Origin: an uncultured Oscillospiraceae bacterium
GTDB lineage: Bacteria; Bacillota; Clostridia; Oscillospirales; Oscillospiraceae
DNA length: 64,000 nt
Assembly: GCA_934572335.1 (NCBI GenBank)
Contig: CAKTKU010000002.1
Location: 124,001 to 188,000 of the forward strand
Direction of reading: 5' to 3'
In this document: positions 25,532-35,166 of the stretch, one piece after another
Position numbering within the stretch: position 1 is the stretch's first letter
How the letters are laid out: every line of letters begins with the position of its first letter
Position numbers and translations under genes: made by a program
Notes under the pieces: generated by a model
Databases searched by the model: none
What the model was told of the DNA's origin: nothing
What the model saw: only the letters and a program-made list of their open reading frames with translations

Positions 25532-27846
25532 TATTCTTCCTTAGTATCTTTCTTTGTTGTTTTCTTTGCGGTGGTCTTTTTCGCCGCGGTCGTTTTCTTT
25601 GCCGCGGCGGGTTTCTTGGCAGCCGCGGTCTTTTTTGCCGCGGTTTTCTTCGCGGCGGGCTTTGCGGTCTCTTCCGCGGCAGTCTCCGCCGCGGCGGTGT
25701 CCGCGTTCTCCGCGCCCTCCGCGGGTGCGGCGGCTTTCTTCTTATATCCGCGCTGATCCTCCGGCACGAAGTTGACGCACTCCGGGTTCTCGCAGAAGCC
25801 CTTGGAGTGTCCCCTGCCGCTGCGCTTGAACATCGTCTTGCCGCAGGCGGGGCAGAAGTCCTTTGTCGGGACGTCCCATGTTATAAAGCCGCAGTCAGTG
25901 CCGCGCTCGCAGGCGTAGAAAACGTAGCCCTTTTTCGATGTGCGCTTGAGTATTCTGCCGCCGCACTTGGGGCATTTGCCCGGCATCTCGACGACGATGG
26001 GCTTTGTGAATGTGCACTCGGGGAAGCCGGGGCATGCGAGGAAGTACCCGAACTTGCCCTTTTTGACGACCATCTGCCGTCCGCAGACGTCGCAGTATTC
26101 ATCGCTCAGTACATCCGGCACCTTTATGCGCACGCCGTCCAGCGCCTTCTCCGCCTCGCTCATCTCGCCGCTGAAATCCTTGTAGAAATCCGTGAGCACA
26201 TCGCGCCACGCGGCCTTGCCGTTTTCTATCTCGTCAAGCTCGGCTTCCATGTGGTTTGTGAATTTCAGGTCGACGATGTCGGCAAAATGCTCCTTCATCA
26301 GCTTTGTCACGACCTCGCCCAGCGGCGTGGGGCGCAGGTACTTGCCCTCCTTTATGACATAGTCATGGGAGGTTATGGTGGATATGGTGGGCGCGTAGGT
26401 GGACGGGCGGCCTATGCCCTTTTCCTCCATCGCGCGGATAAGCGTCGCCTCGGTGTAGCGCGCGGGCGGCTGGGTGAACTGCTGGTCGGGGATCATCTTG
26501 TCGAGATAGACCTGCTGCCCCTCGCTGAGACTGGGCAGGGGGTTGGCAAGCTCGGCGCTCTCCTCGTCGCGTGTCTCTTCATAGACGGCGGTATAGCCGG
26601 GGAACTTCATCTCCGAATAATTCGCGCGGAACACGTGCCCGGCGCTCTCCGTGTCAACGGAGACGTTGTCATAAACGGCGTTTGCCATCTGGCAGGCGGT
26701 GAAGCGCCCCCAGATGAGGCGGTAGAGCCGGTACTGCTCCTGCGTGAGGTCCTTGCGCACCATCTCCGGCGTGAGGTTGACATCCGTGGGGCGTATCGCC
26801 TCGTGCGCGTCCTGCGCGCCCGCCTTCGTCTTGAAGCGGCGCGGCTGCGCGGGGCAGTACTCAGCGCCGTAGCGCGCGGTGATGTATGCGCGCGCGGCGG
26901 CGAGCGCCTCGTCGGAGAGACGCAGAGAGTCGGTACGCATATAGGTGATGAGACCCACGCTGCCCTGCCCGGATATTTCCACGCCCTCATAAAGCTGCTG
27001 AGCGATGGACATGGTGCGGCGCGGCGTCATGCCGAGGCGGCGCGACGCCTCCTGCTGAAGCGTGGAGGTGATGAACGGGGGCGCAGGGGATTTCTGCTTC
27101 TCGCCGCGCTTGACGGTTTTTATTATGAACGGCGCGTCGGTCACATCCGCGATAACGGCGTTGACCTCCGCCTCGTTTTTCAGCTCTTTTTTCTTGTCCG
27201 CCGTGCCGTAATAGCGCGCGGTAAAGCTCGCCTCCGGCGTGCCGCAGTTGAGATGCGCGTCGAGCAGCCAGTATTCCTCGCTGACGAACGCCGTGATCTC
27301 CTCCTCGCGGTCGACGACCATGCGCGTCGCCACGGACTGCACGCGCCCCGCGGACAGCCCCGTCTTTATCTTGCGCCACAGCAGCGGCGACAGCTCATAC
27401 CCGACTATGCGGTCGAGGATGCGGCGCGCCTGCTGCGCGTCGACAAGATCCTGATCTATCGCGCGCGGTTTTTTGATGCTCTCTGTGACGACCTTCTTTG
27501 TTATCTCGTTGAAGGTCACGCGCCTTGCCTTCTCATCGTCCAGCTCCAAAAGCTCCTTGAGGTGCCAGGAGATGGCCTCGCCCTCGCGGTCAGGGTCGGT
27601 CGCGAGATACACAGTCGAGGCGGACTTGGACTCCTTCTTCAATTCGTTTATAAGCTCGCGCTTATCCTTGACGGGGATATACTGCGGCTCAAAGCCGTGC
27701 TCGATATCCACGCCCATCTTGCTCTTGGGCAGATCGCGCAGATGCCCCATGGACGCGGTGACCTTGTACCCGCTGCCCAGATATTTCTCTATTGTCTTAG
27801 CCTTTGCCGGGGACTCCACTATGACGAGTTCCTTTGCTTTTGCCAT
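25531..27846 (-). CDS. topA: DNA topoisomerase I with Lys/Ala-rich tail
   Basis: A 771-residue type IA topoisomerase that relaxes negative supercoils. The TOPRIM start LVIVESPAKAKTIEKYLG, the acidic DPDREGEAISWHL block and the active-site tyrosine in GLITYMRTDS are present. After the core come three four-cysteine zinc modules (CDVCGRQM, CPKCGGRIL, CPACGKTM). The last 45 or so residues are almost only Lys, Ala and Thr in AAKKT-like repeats, a histone-H1-like tail also known from other bacterial TopA proteins with high-G+C genomes. Confidence 0.97.
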   Translation of the reverse strand: MAKAKELVIVESPAKAKTIEKYLGSGYKVTASMGHLRDLPKSKMGVDIEHGFEPQYIPVKDKRELINELKKESKSASTVYLATDPDREGEAISWHLKELLELDDEKARRVTFNEITKKVVTESIKKPRAIDQDLVDAQQARRILDRIVGYELSPLLWRKIKTGLSAGRVQSVATRMVVDREEEITAFVSEEYWLLDAHLNCGTPEASFTARYYGTADKKKELKNEAEVNAVIADVTDAPFIIKTVKRGEKQKSPAPPFITSTLQQEASRRLGMTPRRTMSIAQQLYEGVEISGQGSVGLITYMRTDSLRLSDEALAAARAYITARYGAEYCPAQPRRFKTKAGAQDAHEAIRPTDVNLTPEMVRKDLTQEQYRLYRLIWGRFTACQMANAVYDNVSVDTESAGHVFRANYSEMKFPGYTAVYEETRDEESAELANPLPSLSEGQQVYLDKMIPDQQFTQPPARYTEATLIRAMEEKGIGRPSTYAPTISTITSHDYVIKEGKYLRPTPLGEVVTKLMKEHFADIVDLKFTNHMEAELDEIENGKAAWRDVLTDFYKDFSGEMSEAEKALDGVRIKVPDVLSDEYCDVCGRQMVVKKGKFGYFLACPGFPECTFTKPIVVEMPGKCPKCGGRILKRTSKKGYVFYACERGTDCGFITWDVPTKDFCPACGKTMFKRSGRGHSKGFCENPECVNFVPEDQRGYKKKAAAPAEGAENADTAAAETAAEETAKPAAKKTAAKKTAAAKKPAAAKKTTAAKKTTAKKTTKKDTKEE

Positions 27847-27855
27847 TGCTGTTCC

Positions 27856-29064
27856 TCATTTCTTCGCTGTATTCAACAAAATGCGTCTGCCAGCCTCACG
27901 GCGCACAAAGCCCTTTATCTCCAAAACCGTGAGCTGGGCGAGCACCGCCGCGGTCGTCAGACCCGTGGTCTCTATTATGTCATCTATATGCGAGCCGCCG
28001 GGAGCGATAGCGTTCACTATCTTTAACTGTGGCTCACTGAGCTGACCGAGCTGGTCTTTCAAGTCAATATAGCGCCTGTCGTTTTCCTTGTCAATGACTT
28101 TTTTTGTTTTATTATGCCGAACGGGTCTCTTTTGTGCTGTTTTACCGGCGCTCAGGGCGTTTATCTCCGGGCGCTCCGCGCACACCTCGGGGCGGTGCAC
28201 CGTGGGATAACGCCACTCAAATTCGCTCATCACGTCCCAGCCGCGCGTCACGAGCTTCGCCCCGTCCTTGAGATAGCCGAGCGTACCCGCGCTCATGGCG
28301 GCGTCAGCATTTGCGGGCACGGCAAATATCTCCTTGCCCTGCTCCGCCGCCTCCTCGATGAAAAGGCGCGTGCCGCTGCGCTCCGGTGCTTCCACCGCCA
28401 CCGCGCCGACGGACAGCCCCGCCGTCACGCGGTTCCTGTCGCGGAAAAAGCCGCGGCGCTGCTCGCTTCCGGGCGCGTACTCGCTCACGAGTGCGCCGTA
28501 TTCCGCGACCTCTTCCGCAAGCTTCCCCTCTGAAAGCTCATGCGCCGTGCCGAGCACGCCTATGCACGTCCCGCCCGCGCCAAGAGCACCGATTGCCCCA
28601 GCCGCGTCGATACCGGCGGTCAAGCCCGAGGCGACGATGCCGCCGCAGCGGACGATTTCCCCGGCGATGCCGCGTGCCATCCTCACGCCGTAATCCGTCG
28701 CCCGCCGCGTGCCGACAACGGCGATAACGGCATTGTCGTCCACGCGCGGCAGCGTCCCGCGCACATACAGCACCGGCGGCGGTGCGAATATATTTTTCAG
28801 TCTCGCGGGATAGGCGCGGTCATCAAACGTGATGATCTCCAGCCCCTGACGCGCGCACGCCTCGATGACGCGCTCCGCGCGGTCAAGGTCGCGCCGCTCC
28901 AGCGTCTCCGCGTCCTCGCGGCGGATGTCCTCCAGCGCGGCGAACGCGCCCGTTGGCGCGAAGAACGCCTGCTCCGCGTCGCCATAGCGGCGCATTATCT
29001 CCGCCTTGGCACGCGCGCTGACAGCCGCGTCCGAAAGCCATATCCAGTATTTCAGTGCCGCCAT
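27856..29064 (-). CDS. dprA: DNA processing protein DprA
   Basis: A 402-residue RecA loader for incoming single-stranded DNA. The Rossmann core has VVGTRRATDYG, the VASGLTAGIDAAG block, and NRVTAGLSVGAVAVEAPERSG. A C-terminal winged-helix-like domain (LSEPQLKIVNAI onward) is present. The segment usually ending in AAH reads AGAIG here, a minor change. It sits between the spoU-type gene and topA, a common order in Firmicutes. No com genes are in the window. Confidence 0.93.
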   Translation of the reverse strand: MAALKYWIWLSDAAVSARAKAEIMRRYGDAEQAFFAPTGAFAALEDIRREDAETLERRDLDRAERVIEACARQGLEIITFDDRAYPARLKNIFAPPPVLYVRGTLPRVDDNAVIAVVGTRRATDYGVRMARGIAGEIVRCGGIVASGLTAGIDAAGAIGALGAGGTCIGVLGTAHELSEGKLAEEVAEYGALVSEYAPGSEQRRGFFRDRNRVTAGLSVGAVAVEAPERSGTRLFIEEAAEQGKEIFAVPANADAAMSAGTLGYLKDGAKLVTRGWDVMSEFEWRYPTVHRPEVCAERPEINALSAGKTAQKRPVRHNKTKKVIDKENDRRYIDLKDQLGQLSEPQLKIVNAIAPGGSHIDDIIETTGLTTAAVLAQLTVLEIKGFVRREAGRRILLNTAKK

Positions 29065-29091
29065 ATCCCGCTCCTCTTTCTCTCTTCCTAT

Positions 29092-29853
29092 TTAAATATC
29101 TCTCACCCGCGCCATTTCCCACATCACGAGCGACGCGGCGATCGCGGCGTTGAGCGATTCGCTGCACGGCTGCATGGGGATGATAAGCTCCCCCACGCAC
29201 ATACCAAGCAGCTCCCGGCTCAGTCCGCGCCCCTCGCTGCCGACGGCGACGGCGGCGTTTTTCAGCTCAAGCGTGCGTATATCCGCCGCGCGCGGCGAGA
29301 GTGCCGCGCCGTAGAGCGCGAGAGAGTTTTTCCCCATCAGCGCCGCAAGCTCCGTGAGCGGGCAGCATATCACCCGCTGGCGGAATATCGCGCCCATCGT
29401 GGCGCGCACGGTCTTGGGGTTATACAGGTCCGCGCACTCACCTGTGAGTATCACCGCGTCAATGCCGAAGGCGCTCGCGCTGCGTATAACGGTGCCGACA
29501 TTGCCGGGGTCCTGCACGGTTTCGAGCACGAGGGCGTTTTTTATCGGCGCGGAGGCGTCCTCCGCCGGTATTCTCACGGTGAACACGGGTCCGGGGCTGT
29601 TCTTCATCGGGGAGGCGTAGTCAAAAAGCTCCTCCCCGGCGATATACTGCGCGGCGCGGTCAAGCCCCGGAAGCTCCTCCGCGCGCTCTTTCCACAGCGC
29701 GCTCGTGACCTCTGCGCCGAAGGAGAGCGCCTCGCGCAGGGGCTTCATCCCGTCGCAGACGTACTCGCCCCGCTCCCGCCGGTACTCCGCGTCGGACGCG
29801 AGCAGCCGGAGCACGCGGATATATTCGTTTTTTCGTGATGTTATTTTTTCCAT
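29092..29853 (-). CDS. TrmH/SpoU-family RNA 2'-O-methyltransferase
   Basis: A 253-residue SPOUT-fold methylase. The N-terminal substrate-binding part (ITSRKNEYIRVLRLL) is followed by the knot domain: LETVQDPGNVGTVIRSASAFG (motif 1, in two parts), AVGSEGRGLS (motif 2) and SLNAAIAASLVMWE (motif 3). Members modify rRNA or tRNA ribose; the exact target is not clear. It is the first gene after the promoter at 29884-29911. Confidence 0.92.
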   Translation of the reverse strand: MEKITSRKNEYIRVLRLLASDAEYRRERGEYVCDGMKPLREALSFGAEVTSALWKERAEELPGLDRAAQYIAGEELFDYASPMKNSPGPVFTVRIPAEDASAPIKNALVLETVQDPGNVGTVIRSASAFGIDAVILTGECADLYNPKTVRATMGAIFRQRVICCPLTELAALMGKNSLALYGAALSPRAADIRTLELKNAAVAVGSEGRGLSRELLGMCVGELIIPMQPCSESLNAAIAASLVMWEMARVRDI

Positions 29854-29883
29854 ACTTCATATACAACTTTTAAATTTGAAAAC

Positions 29884-29911
29884 ATTCTACCATAATCGCG
29901 CAGATTTGCAA
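29884..29911 (-). promoter_or_regulatory. promoter for the housekeeping run starting with the spoU-type gene
   Basis: TTGCAA (29906-29911), 16-base spacer ending in TGG, TAGAAT (29884-29889) on the minus strand, 30 bases before the ATG at 29853. Confidence 0.55.
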
Positions 29912-29925
29912 GGGCATACAGACGG

Positions 29926-29958
29926 CAAAAAGCGAAATGATTGTAAACTCATTTCGCT
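29926..29958 (-). terminator. terminator at the end of the polysaccharide operon
   Basis: AGCGAAATGA (29931-29940) pairs perfectly with TCATTTCGCT (29949-29958). On the minus strand it starts 7 bases after the GT-C gene stop and is followed by TTTTT. Confidence 0.85.
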
Positions 29959-29965
29959 CTTTGAA

Positions 29966-31441
29966 TCAATTCTGCTTTTTCTTCACCCATGCAAACGGCA
30001 CGGAGGCGAGCATGAACACGAACGGCATGGCGAAGAATCTGTACCGCGGCTGTATCTCGATCAGAAGATACGCCAGCACCGTGCCGCAGAGTATAGCCGC
30101 GATGAGCATCGGCGCGGCGGAGGTATTGCGCCCCCCGCCGTGCATGGCGTTGACCGCGAGCTTCACGCACCCGACTACCGCGAGCACATACGCGGTTATC
30201 CGCGCGGCAAGCTCCGCGCCGGAGAGGGCATAGGCCATGTCCTCCACGCTCATTCCGCCCACGGCGCTCTCCCACACATTCACGCCGCCCAGCGTGAACG
30301 TCAGATCCTCCGCGCTCGCCCAGAAGTATCTGAGCTTCGCGAGGAAGAACGCCGCCCAGCCGCCGTGCTGCGCAAGATGCTGTGATATTATATCCTGCCC
30401 TGCCGCGCGGCGCGCCGCGGGGTCGGCGAGATTCAGAATGTATATGTACTTATCCGACACCGTGCCGCCGTTCTCGCGGTCAAGCCCGACGACGAGCTTC
30501 CACTCCGGCACGGAGTTGCCTATCCCGTGCGGGGCGAGTCCCAGCGCGCCGAGCACCGCGCCCGCCGCCCACTTCACCGCGAAATACGCCAACGCGAACG
30601 CCGCGAGCGTTATAAGCAGCGACAGCGCGCGCTTTCTCCGCGGCTGCCCGATAACGGCGCAGAGCGCACAGCAGAAGACCGCCGCGAGGACTATCGTCCC
30701 CTCCGGGCGCATAAGGTCGCCCACGGCGAGCATCGCCCCTGCGAGCGCGCACCCCCATGGCGACACGGTCTCCGTCAGCACCGCCACGGCAAGCAGCACG
30801 AAGAAAAGCGAGATATGCTGGTTTGTCAGCACCGAGGCATACATTATCTGCGCAGGGTACACCGCCATCATAAACGCGGCGGCGAGCGCACAGCGCCCCG
30901 GCATGAAGCGCGACACGATGCGCCATATGAGGTATACGCTGCCCACGCTCCAAACAACGTTCATCATTTTCAGCGCGGCGACGCTCGGCACGATGCGCAG
31001 TATCGCGGCTTCGTACAGCACGAAGGGTATCTGGTACTGCCACCATGAGAAGTACCCCTCCGTCACGTCCGCCCAGCTCATGTCGCCCGCGGCGGCGGAC
31101 TGCGCCGCACCGTAGAGCAGTGAAAAATCGCTCACGGGCTGGGTGGGGACAATGAAGATATACCCGACGCGCAGTGCGGCGGCGAGCGCGAGTACCACGG
31201 CGAGCACGGCTTTCTCCTGCCGCTCCGCCAGAGAGACCGCAAGGAGCGCCGCAATGAACACCGCGGCGGTGACGACCGCGCGCAGGACATTGCCCAGCCC
31301 CGCCGCCGTGAACGCGGCGGCGTTGACAAAGAACACGGCGAGCAGAGTATACGCCGCCGTCTCTATCACCCGTCCCGCCGCGGACGGCTCCTCCGGCAGA
31401 CGCAGTGCCGCGCCCCCGGCAGTCAGTTTTCCTGCCCTCAT
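29966..31441 (-). CDS. GT-C (GT39/PMT-like) membrane glycosyltransferase
   Basis: About 491 residues with 10-12 membrane helices and a loop after the second helix reading TQPVSDFSLLYGAAQ, an acidic outer loop as in ArnT/PMT enzymes that take sugars from polyprenyl carriers; RPEG later also fits. The TTG at 31471 overlaps wecB, but the ATG at 31441 has GGGGAGAG upstream and is preferred. It is the last gene of the capsule-like operon. It could add a side branch or stand in for the missing polymerase; which is unknown. Confidence 0.75.
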   Translation of the reverse strand: MRAGKLTAGGAALRLPEEPSAAGRVIETAAYTLLAVFFVNAAAFTAAGLGNVLRAVVTAAVFIAALLAVSLAERQEKAVLAVVLALAAALRVGYIFIVPTQPVSDFSLLYGAAQSAAAGDMSWADVTEGYFSWWQYQIPFVLYEAAILRIVPSVAALKMMNVVWSVGSVYLIWRIVSRFMPGRCALAAAFMMAVYPAQIMYASVLTNQHISLFFVLLAVAVLTETVSPWGCALAGAMLAVGDLMRPEGTIVLAAVFCCALCAVIGQPRRKRALSLLITLAAFALAYFAVKWAAGAVLGALGLAPHGIGNSVPEWKLVVGLDRENGGTVSDKYIYILNLADPAARRAAGQDIISQHLAQHGGWAAFFLAKLRYFWASAEDLTFTLGGVNVWESAVGGMSVEDMAYALSGAELAARITAYVLAVVGCVKLAVNAMHGGGRNTSAAPMLIAAILCGTVLAYLLIEIQPRYRFFAMPFVFMLASVPFAWVKKKQN

Positions 31442-31467
31442 GCGTTTCTCTCCCCGCGCCGAAGCGC

Positions 31468-32562
31468 TCAATCTGCCAATAAAATATCCGCGATACGTTC
31501 ACAGGCGTGTCCGTCGCCATAGGGGTTCGCCGCGACGGACATCGCGCGGTACTCCGCCTCATCCGTGAGCAGGCGGTCAAACTCTCTGTAAATGGTCTCC
31601 TCATCCGTGCTGACGAGCTTGAGCGTTCCGGCGGCGATGCCCTCCGGGCGCTCCGTCGTGTCGCGCATGACGAGCACGGGCTTGCCCAGCGCGGGCGCTT
31701 CCTCCTGTATGCCTCCGCTGTCCGTCAGGATGAGGCAGCAGCGCGCCATGAAGTTGTGGAAGTCCAGCACGTCCAGCGGTTCGATAATATGCACGCGGTC
31801 GCAGTCCCCCAGCTCCTCCTCCGCCGCGCGGCGCACGACAGGGTTCATGTGGATGGGGTAGACCGCCTTGACGTCCGGGTGCGCATCCATGATGCGTCGG
31901 ATGGCGCGGAACATATGGTGCATCGGTTCGCCGAGGTTTTCCCGCCTGTGCGCTGTGATGACGATGAGGCGGCTGCCGGCCGCCCAGTCAAGCTCCGGGT
32001 GGGAATAGTCCGCGCGCACGGTGGTTTGGAGCGCGTCTATGGCGGTGTTGCCCGTGACGTAAACGCTCTCCGGACGCTTCCCCTCGCGCAGGAGGTTCGC
32101 CCGCGCCGTCTCCGTGGGTGCGAAGTTATACTGCGCGATTATGCCCACCGCCTGACGGTTGAACTCCTCCGGGTACGGGGAGTAAATATCATACGTGCGC
32201 AGTCCCGCCTCCACATGTCCCACGGGGATCTGGAGATAGAAGCACGCCAGCGTCGTGACGAACGTCGTGGACGTATCGCCGTGGACGAGGACGATGTCGG
32301 GTCTGACCTCCTCCAGCACGGCGCGGATGCGCTCCAGGATATTCGTCGTGATGTCAAAGAGGTTCTGCCGCTCCTTCATGATGGCAAGGTCGTAGTCCGG
32401 CGTGACGGAAAACGCCTTGAGCACCTGGTCGAGCATCTGGCGGTGCTGCCCCGTGACGCACACGGTTATCTCCGCGCCCGCTCTTTTTTTCAGCTCGTTG
32501 ACGAGCGGGCACATCTTGATGGCCTCGGGTCTTGTGCCGAAGACCAGCATTATCTTTTTCAT
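31468..32562 (-). CDS. wecB: UDP-N-acetylglucosamine 2-epimerase (non-hydrolysing)
   Basis: A 364-residue GT-B-fold epimerase making UDP-ManNAc from UDP-GlcNAc. Marker segments are MLVFGTRPEAIKMCPLV, VHGDTSTTFVT, GHVEAGLRT, VITAHRRENLGEP, and LTDSGGIQEEAPALGKPVL. The frame is open far upstream (to 32844) inside wecC, but the ATG at 32562 is the conserved family start. Paired with wecC 10 bases upstream, it supplies ManNAcA. Confidence 0.95.
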   Translation of the reverse strand: MKKIMLVFGTRPEAIKMCPLVNELKKRAGAEITVCVTGQHRQMLDQVLKAFSVTPDYDLAIMKERQNLFDITTNILERIRAVLEEVRPDIVLVHGDTSTTFVTTLACFYLQIPVGHVEAGLRTYDIYSPYPEEFNRQAVGIIAQYNFAPTETARANLLREGKRPESVYVTGNTAIDALQTTVRADYSHPELDWAAGSRLIVITAHRRENLGEPMHHMFRAIRRIMDAHPDVKAVYPIHMNPVVRRAAEEELGDCDRVHIIEPLDVLDFHNFMARCCLILTDSGGIQEEAPALGKPVLVMRDTTERPEGIAAGTLKLVSTDEETIYREFDRLLTDEAEYRAMSVAANPYGDGHACERIADILLAD

Positions 32563-32572
32563 ACGGTTTAAA

Positions 32573-33787
32573 TCAAAGCGTGTAGGCGCTGCCGTCGGTG
32601 ACGATGCCGCGCGTGTCGAGCACGACCTTGCCCTCAAGCGCGGGGAGCGACTGACGTATCTGGCTGTGCCCGACGAGGAGCACAACGATGTCCGACCCCT
32701 GCAAGAATTCCTCAAAGCTCCCGCACTGGCGCTCCGCCTTCTTTGCGCTGACCATCGGGTCATATACGAGCGGGGCGGGGATGCCGCGCCGCTGCATGAC
32801 CTCCAGCAGCTGCAATGTCGGGCTCTCGCGCGTGTCGTCCACATTCTCCTTGTACGTCAGACCGTACAGCCCGACGCGCGACCAGTCGGTCAGCCCATGC
32901 TCGCCCATTATGGTCTCGATGCGGTCGAGCACATATGCGGGCATGCTGGAATTGATCTCGCGCGCGGTGCGGATGAGGCGCGCCTCCTCCGGGAAATCGC
33001 CCACGAGGAACCACGGGTCGATGGATATGCAGTGTCCGCCGACGCCGGGACCGGGCTGGAGGATGTTGACGCGCGGGTGCTTGTTTGCGATGCGGATGAC
33101 CTCGCCCACGTCCATGCCGCCGCGGCGGCATATCTTCGCCAGCTCGTTGGCGAAGGCGATGTTGATGTCGCGGAAGGTGTTCTCCACGACCTTGGTCATC
33201 TCGGCGGTCTTTATATCGGTTATGACAATGTCGCCTTGGCAGAATGAGAGGTACACGTTCTTTATCTCCTCGCCCGTGGCGGCGTCGTCGCAGCCGATGG
33301 TGCGGGAGTTATGTATAAGCTCGTTGAGCATGTTGCCGGGGATGATGCGCTCCGGCGCGTGGGCAAGGCGCACGTGCTTGCCGCTCTCGGCGACAACGGG
33401 GCGCACCTCGCGGTCGATAGTGCCCGGAGAGATGGTGGACTCCACCACTATGACAGCGTTATCGGCGCAGTGGGCGAGCACATGGCGCAGCGCGTCGACG
33501 ATCGCCGCCGCGTCGACCTTTTTGCTGTCGGCAAGATACGGCGTGGGGACGGTGATGATGTAAAAGTCCTCCGCGGGGTAATCGCAGCGGAAGTTGATGT
33601 TCCCGCTCTCGCGCGCGGCGGAAAAAAGCTCCGGCAGACCCTTTTCCTCAAAGGTCACATCCCCGCGGCGCAGCTTGTCCACGGTCTCCTGCCGATGGCC
33701 GACAGCCTCGACGTGCACCCCGTGCGACGCCAGCATCAGCGCCGTGGGCAGCCCGATATATCCGGTTCCGACAACACAAACTCTCAT
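32573..33787 (-). CDS. wecC: UDP-N-acetyl-D-mannosamine dehydrogenase
   Basis: A 404-residue UDP-sugar dehydrogenase: N-terminal NAD domain (VCVVGTGYIGLPTALMLA), central domain, and the catalytic cysteine in PGVGGHCISIDPWF. The start, EEKGLPEL and the IIPGNMLNELIHNSRTIGG-like block match WecC/CapO more than UDP-glucose dehydrogenase. It oxidises UDP-ManNAc to UDP-ManNAcA using two NAD+. Confidence 0.94.
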   Translation of the reverse strand: MRVCVVGTGYIGLPTALMLASHGVHVEAVGHRQETVDKLRRGDVTFEEKGLPELFSAARESGNINFRCDYPAEDFYIITVPTPYLADSKKVDAAAIVDALRHVLAHCADNAVIVVESTISPGTIDREVRPVVAESGKHVRLAHAPERIIPGNMLNELIHNSRTIGCDDAATGEEIKNVYLSFCQGDIVITDIKTAEMTKVVENTFRDINIAFANELAKICRRGGMDVGEVIRIANKHPRVNILQPGPGVGGHCISIDPWFLVGDFPEEARLIRTAREINSSMPAYVLDRIETIMGEHGLTDWSRVGLYGLTYKENVDDTRESPTLQLLEVMQRRGIPAPLVYDPMVSAKKAERQCGSFEEFLQGSDIVVLLVGHSQIRQSLPALEGKVVLDTRGIVTDGSAYTL

Positions 33788-33827
33788 AACTTTCTCCTTT
33801 GCAGTTCAGTCTATAGTCTCTGTGTAC

Positions 33828-35135
33828 TTACTCTGTTTTTAGCTCATCTGCAATGCTTTTACCGTGCAGATAATGCATCACATAGGCGGCTTCAAGCACG
33901 GAAATAAACACTGTCACAGCGACGGTGGCAATAGCCGCTCCCTGTGAACCAAGTTTTCCTATCAGTATAAGATCAAGCACAATATTCAGCACGCCTGCCA
34001 AGGATGCCAACAGCAGGTTTATTTTTACACGCTTCATGACATATATTGCATTTGTTAGAAGCTTTCTTATTCCCGCATTCACAAAGAAGTTAACACAAAG
34101 AATTCTGAATATAGGCACTACCCCTATATACTTTTCTCCGTATACAATATAGATTATAATCGGCGCAAACGCGAACATGATTATCAAAAGCAGGAGCGCT
34201 ACGCCGACAAAAACGCGGGCATATTCTCTCAATTGATTTGCGAACCGTCCCGGATTCTGGCTGTACCCCTCTACCATAAGCGGATAAAAATACGTGACCA
34301 GACTTGTCGGGACAAACATCATTGCGCTGGGTATTGCAGATGCAACTTTGTAGTCAGCCAGTATCTCCGCGTCACCAAGCACATAGTTCAGACAAGTTAT
34401 ATCCAGCAATACAAGTGCAGTTGTGACAAAATCTGTTGCGATGCACAGCATGCAGTATCCGGATATTTCTCTTTTTCCATCGGGTGCAAGCTTCGGAGCC
34501 GGCATTGCCAGTCCCTCAAAGAAACCGGCTTTCTTTAAGAAGCGAAATGCCATCAACGCAGAAACTATCTGGGTGAAATAAGACGATATGATAAGTCCTG
34601 CTATTCCCCACCACAGCGTAAAAACAATATTCCCTGCGCATATCGTGACCGCATACACGATATATACCAAACCAAATTCGCGGTTTTTACGTTTTACGCG
34701 CAAAGTCATTTGCAGATAATTATCTGTGTAGATCACAATAGGATAGCCGCACATCATCCGCAAATACATGCCCGCACCATCAGGTTTATAGATGCTGCCG
34801 ACTGCAAATATAAAAAGCGCCAAGAAAATGTTGAAAACAGAGCCCGTGGAAAACGCAAATCGGTATATTGAAATTTTTCGCTCCTGCGTCACATTTTCGC
34901 TGCAAAACTGCAATATCGCGCTTATCATCCCCATGCCGATAAATATCGCCATGTAAGAGTAGATATTGCTCGCATCGACATACACGCCGTAATCCGTCTT
35001 TGACAGATTTCTTATTACAACAACAGACGAGATAAAGCCAAAAAACTGTGCCGCAAAATTGCCTCCGAATATCCACAAGAAGCCATTTTGTATCAGCGGT
35101 GCTATTCTGTTTTTTACGTTTTCAGCGAACTTCAA
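33828..35135 (-). CDS. polysaccharide flippase (Wzx-like, MOP superfamily)
   Basis: A 435-residue protein with about 12-14 membrane helices. The start NGFLWIFGGNFAAQFFGFISSVVVIRNLS, here broken up, and the DYGVYVDA segment are typical of oligosaccharide flippases that move undecaprenyl-PP-linked repeat units across the membrane. The gene is visibly richer in A+T than its neighbours on both sides, suggesting separate origin. It sits between wecC and a GT4 gene. Confidence 0.9.
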   Translation of the reverse strand: MKFAENVKNRIAPLIQNGFLWIFGGNFAAQFFGFISSVVVIRNLSKTDYGVYVDASNIYSYMAIFIGMGMISAILQFCSENVTQERKISIYRFAFSTGSVFNIFLALFIFAVGSIYKPDGAGMYLRMMCGYPIVIYTDNYLQMTLRVKRKNREFGLVYIVYAVTICAGNIVFTLWWGIAGLIISSYFTQIVSALMAFRFLKKAGFFEGLAMPAPKLAPDGKREISGYCMLCIATDFVTTALVLLDITCLNYVLGDAEILADYKVASAIPSAMMFVPTSLVTYFYPLMVEGYSQNPGRFANQLREYARVFVGVALLLLIIMFAFAPIIIYIVYGEKYIGVVPIFRILCVNFFVNAGIRKLLTNAIYVMKRVKINLLLASLAGVLNIVLDLILIGKLGSQGAAIATVAVTVFISVLEAAYVMHYLHGKSIADELKTE

Positions 35136-35166
35136 CGCGCATTCTCCTGTTATTCAACATATAGCT

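Noticed and set aside
25405..28026. 873-codon plus-strand open frame
   Set aside because: Antisense shadow of topA and part of trmFO; its low-complexity start mirrors the Lys/Ala tail of TopA.
32563..32844. 94-residue N-terminal extension of wecB
   Set aside because: It lies inside wecC in another frame, has no homology-like features, and the conserved family start is at 32562.
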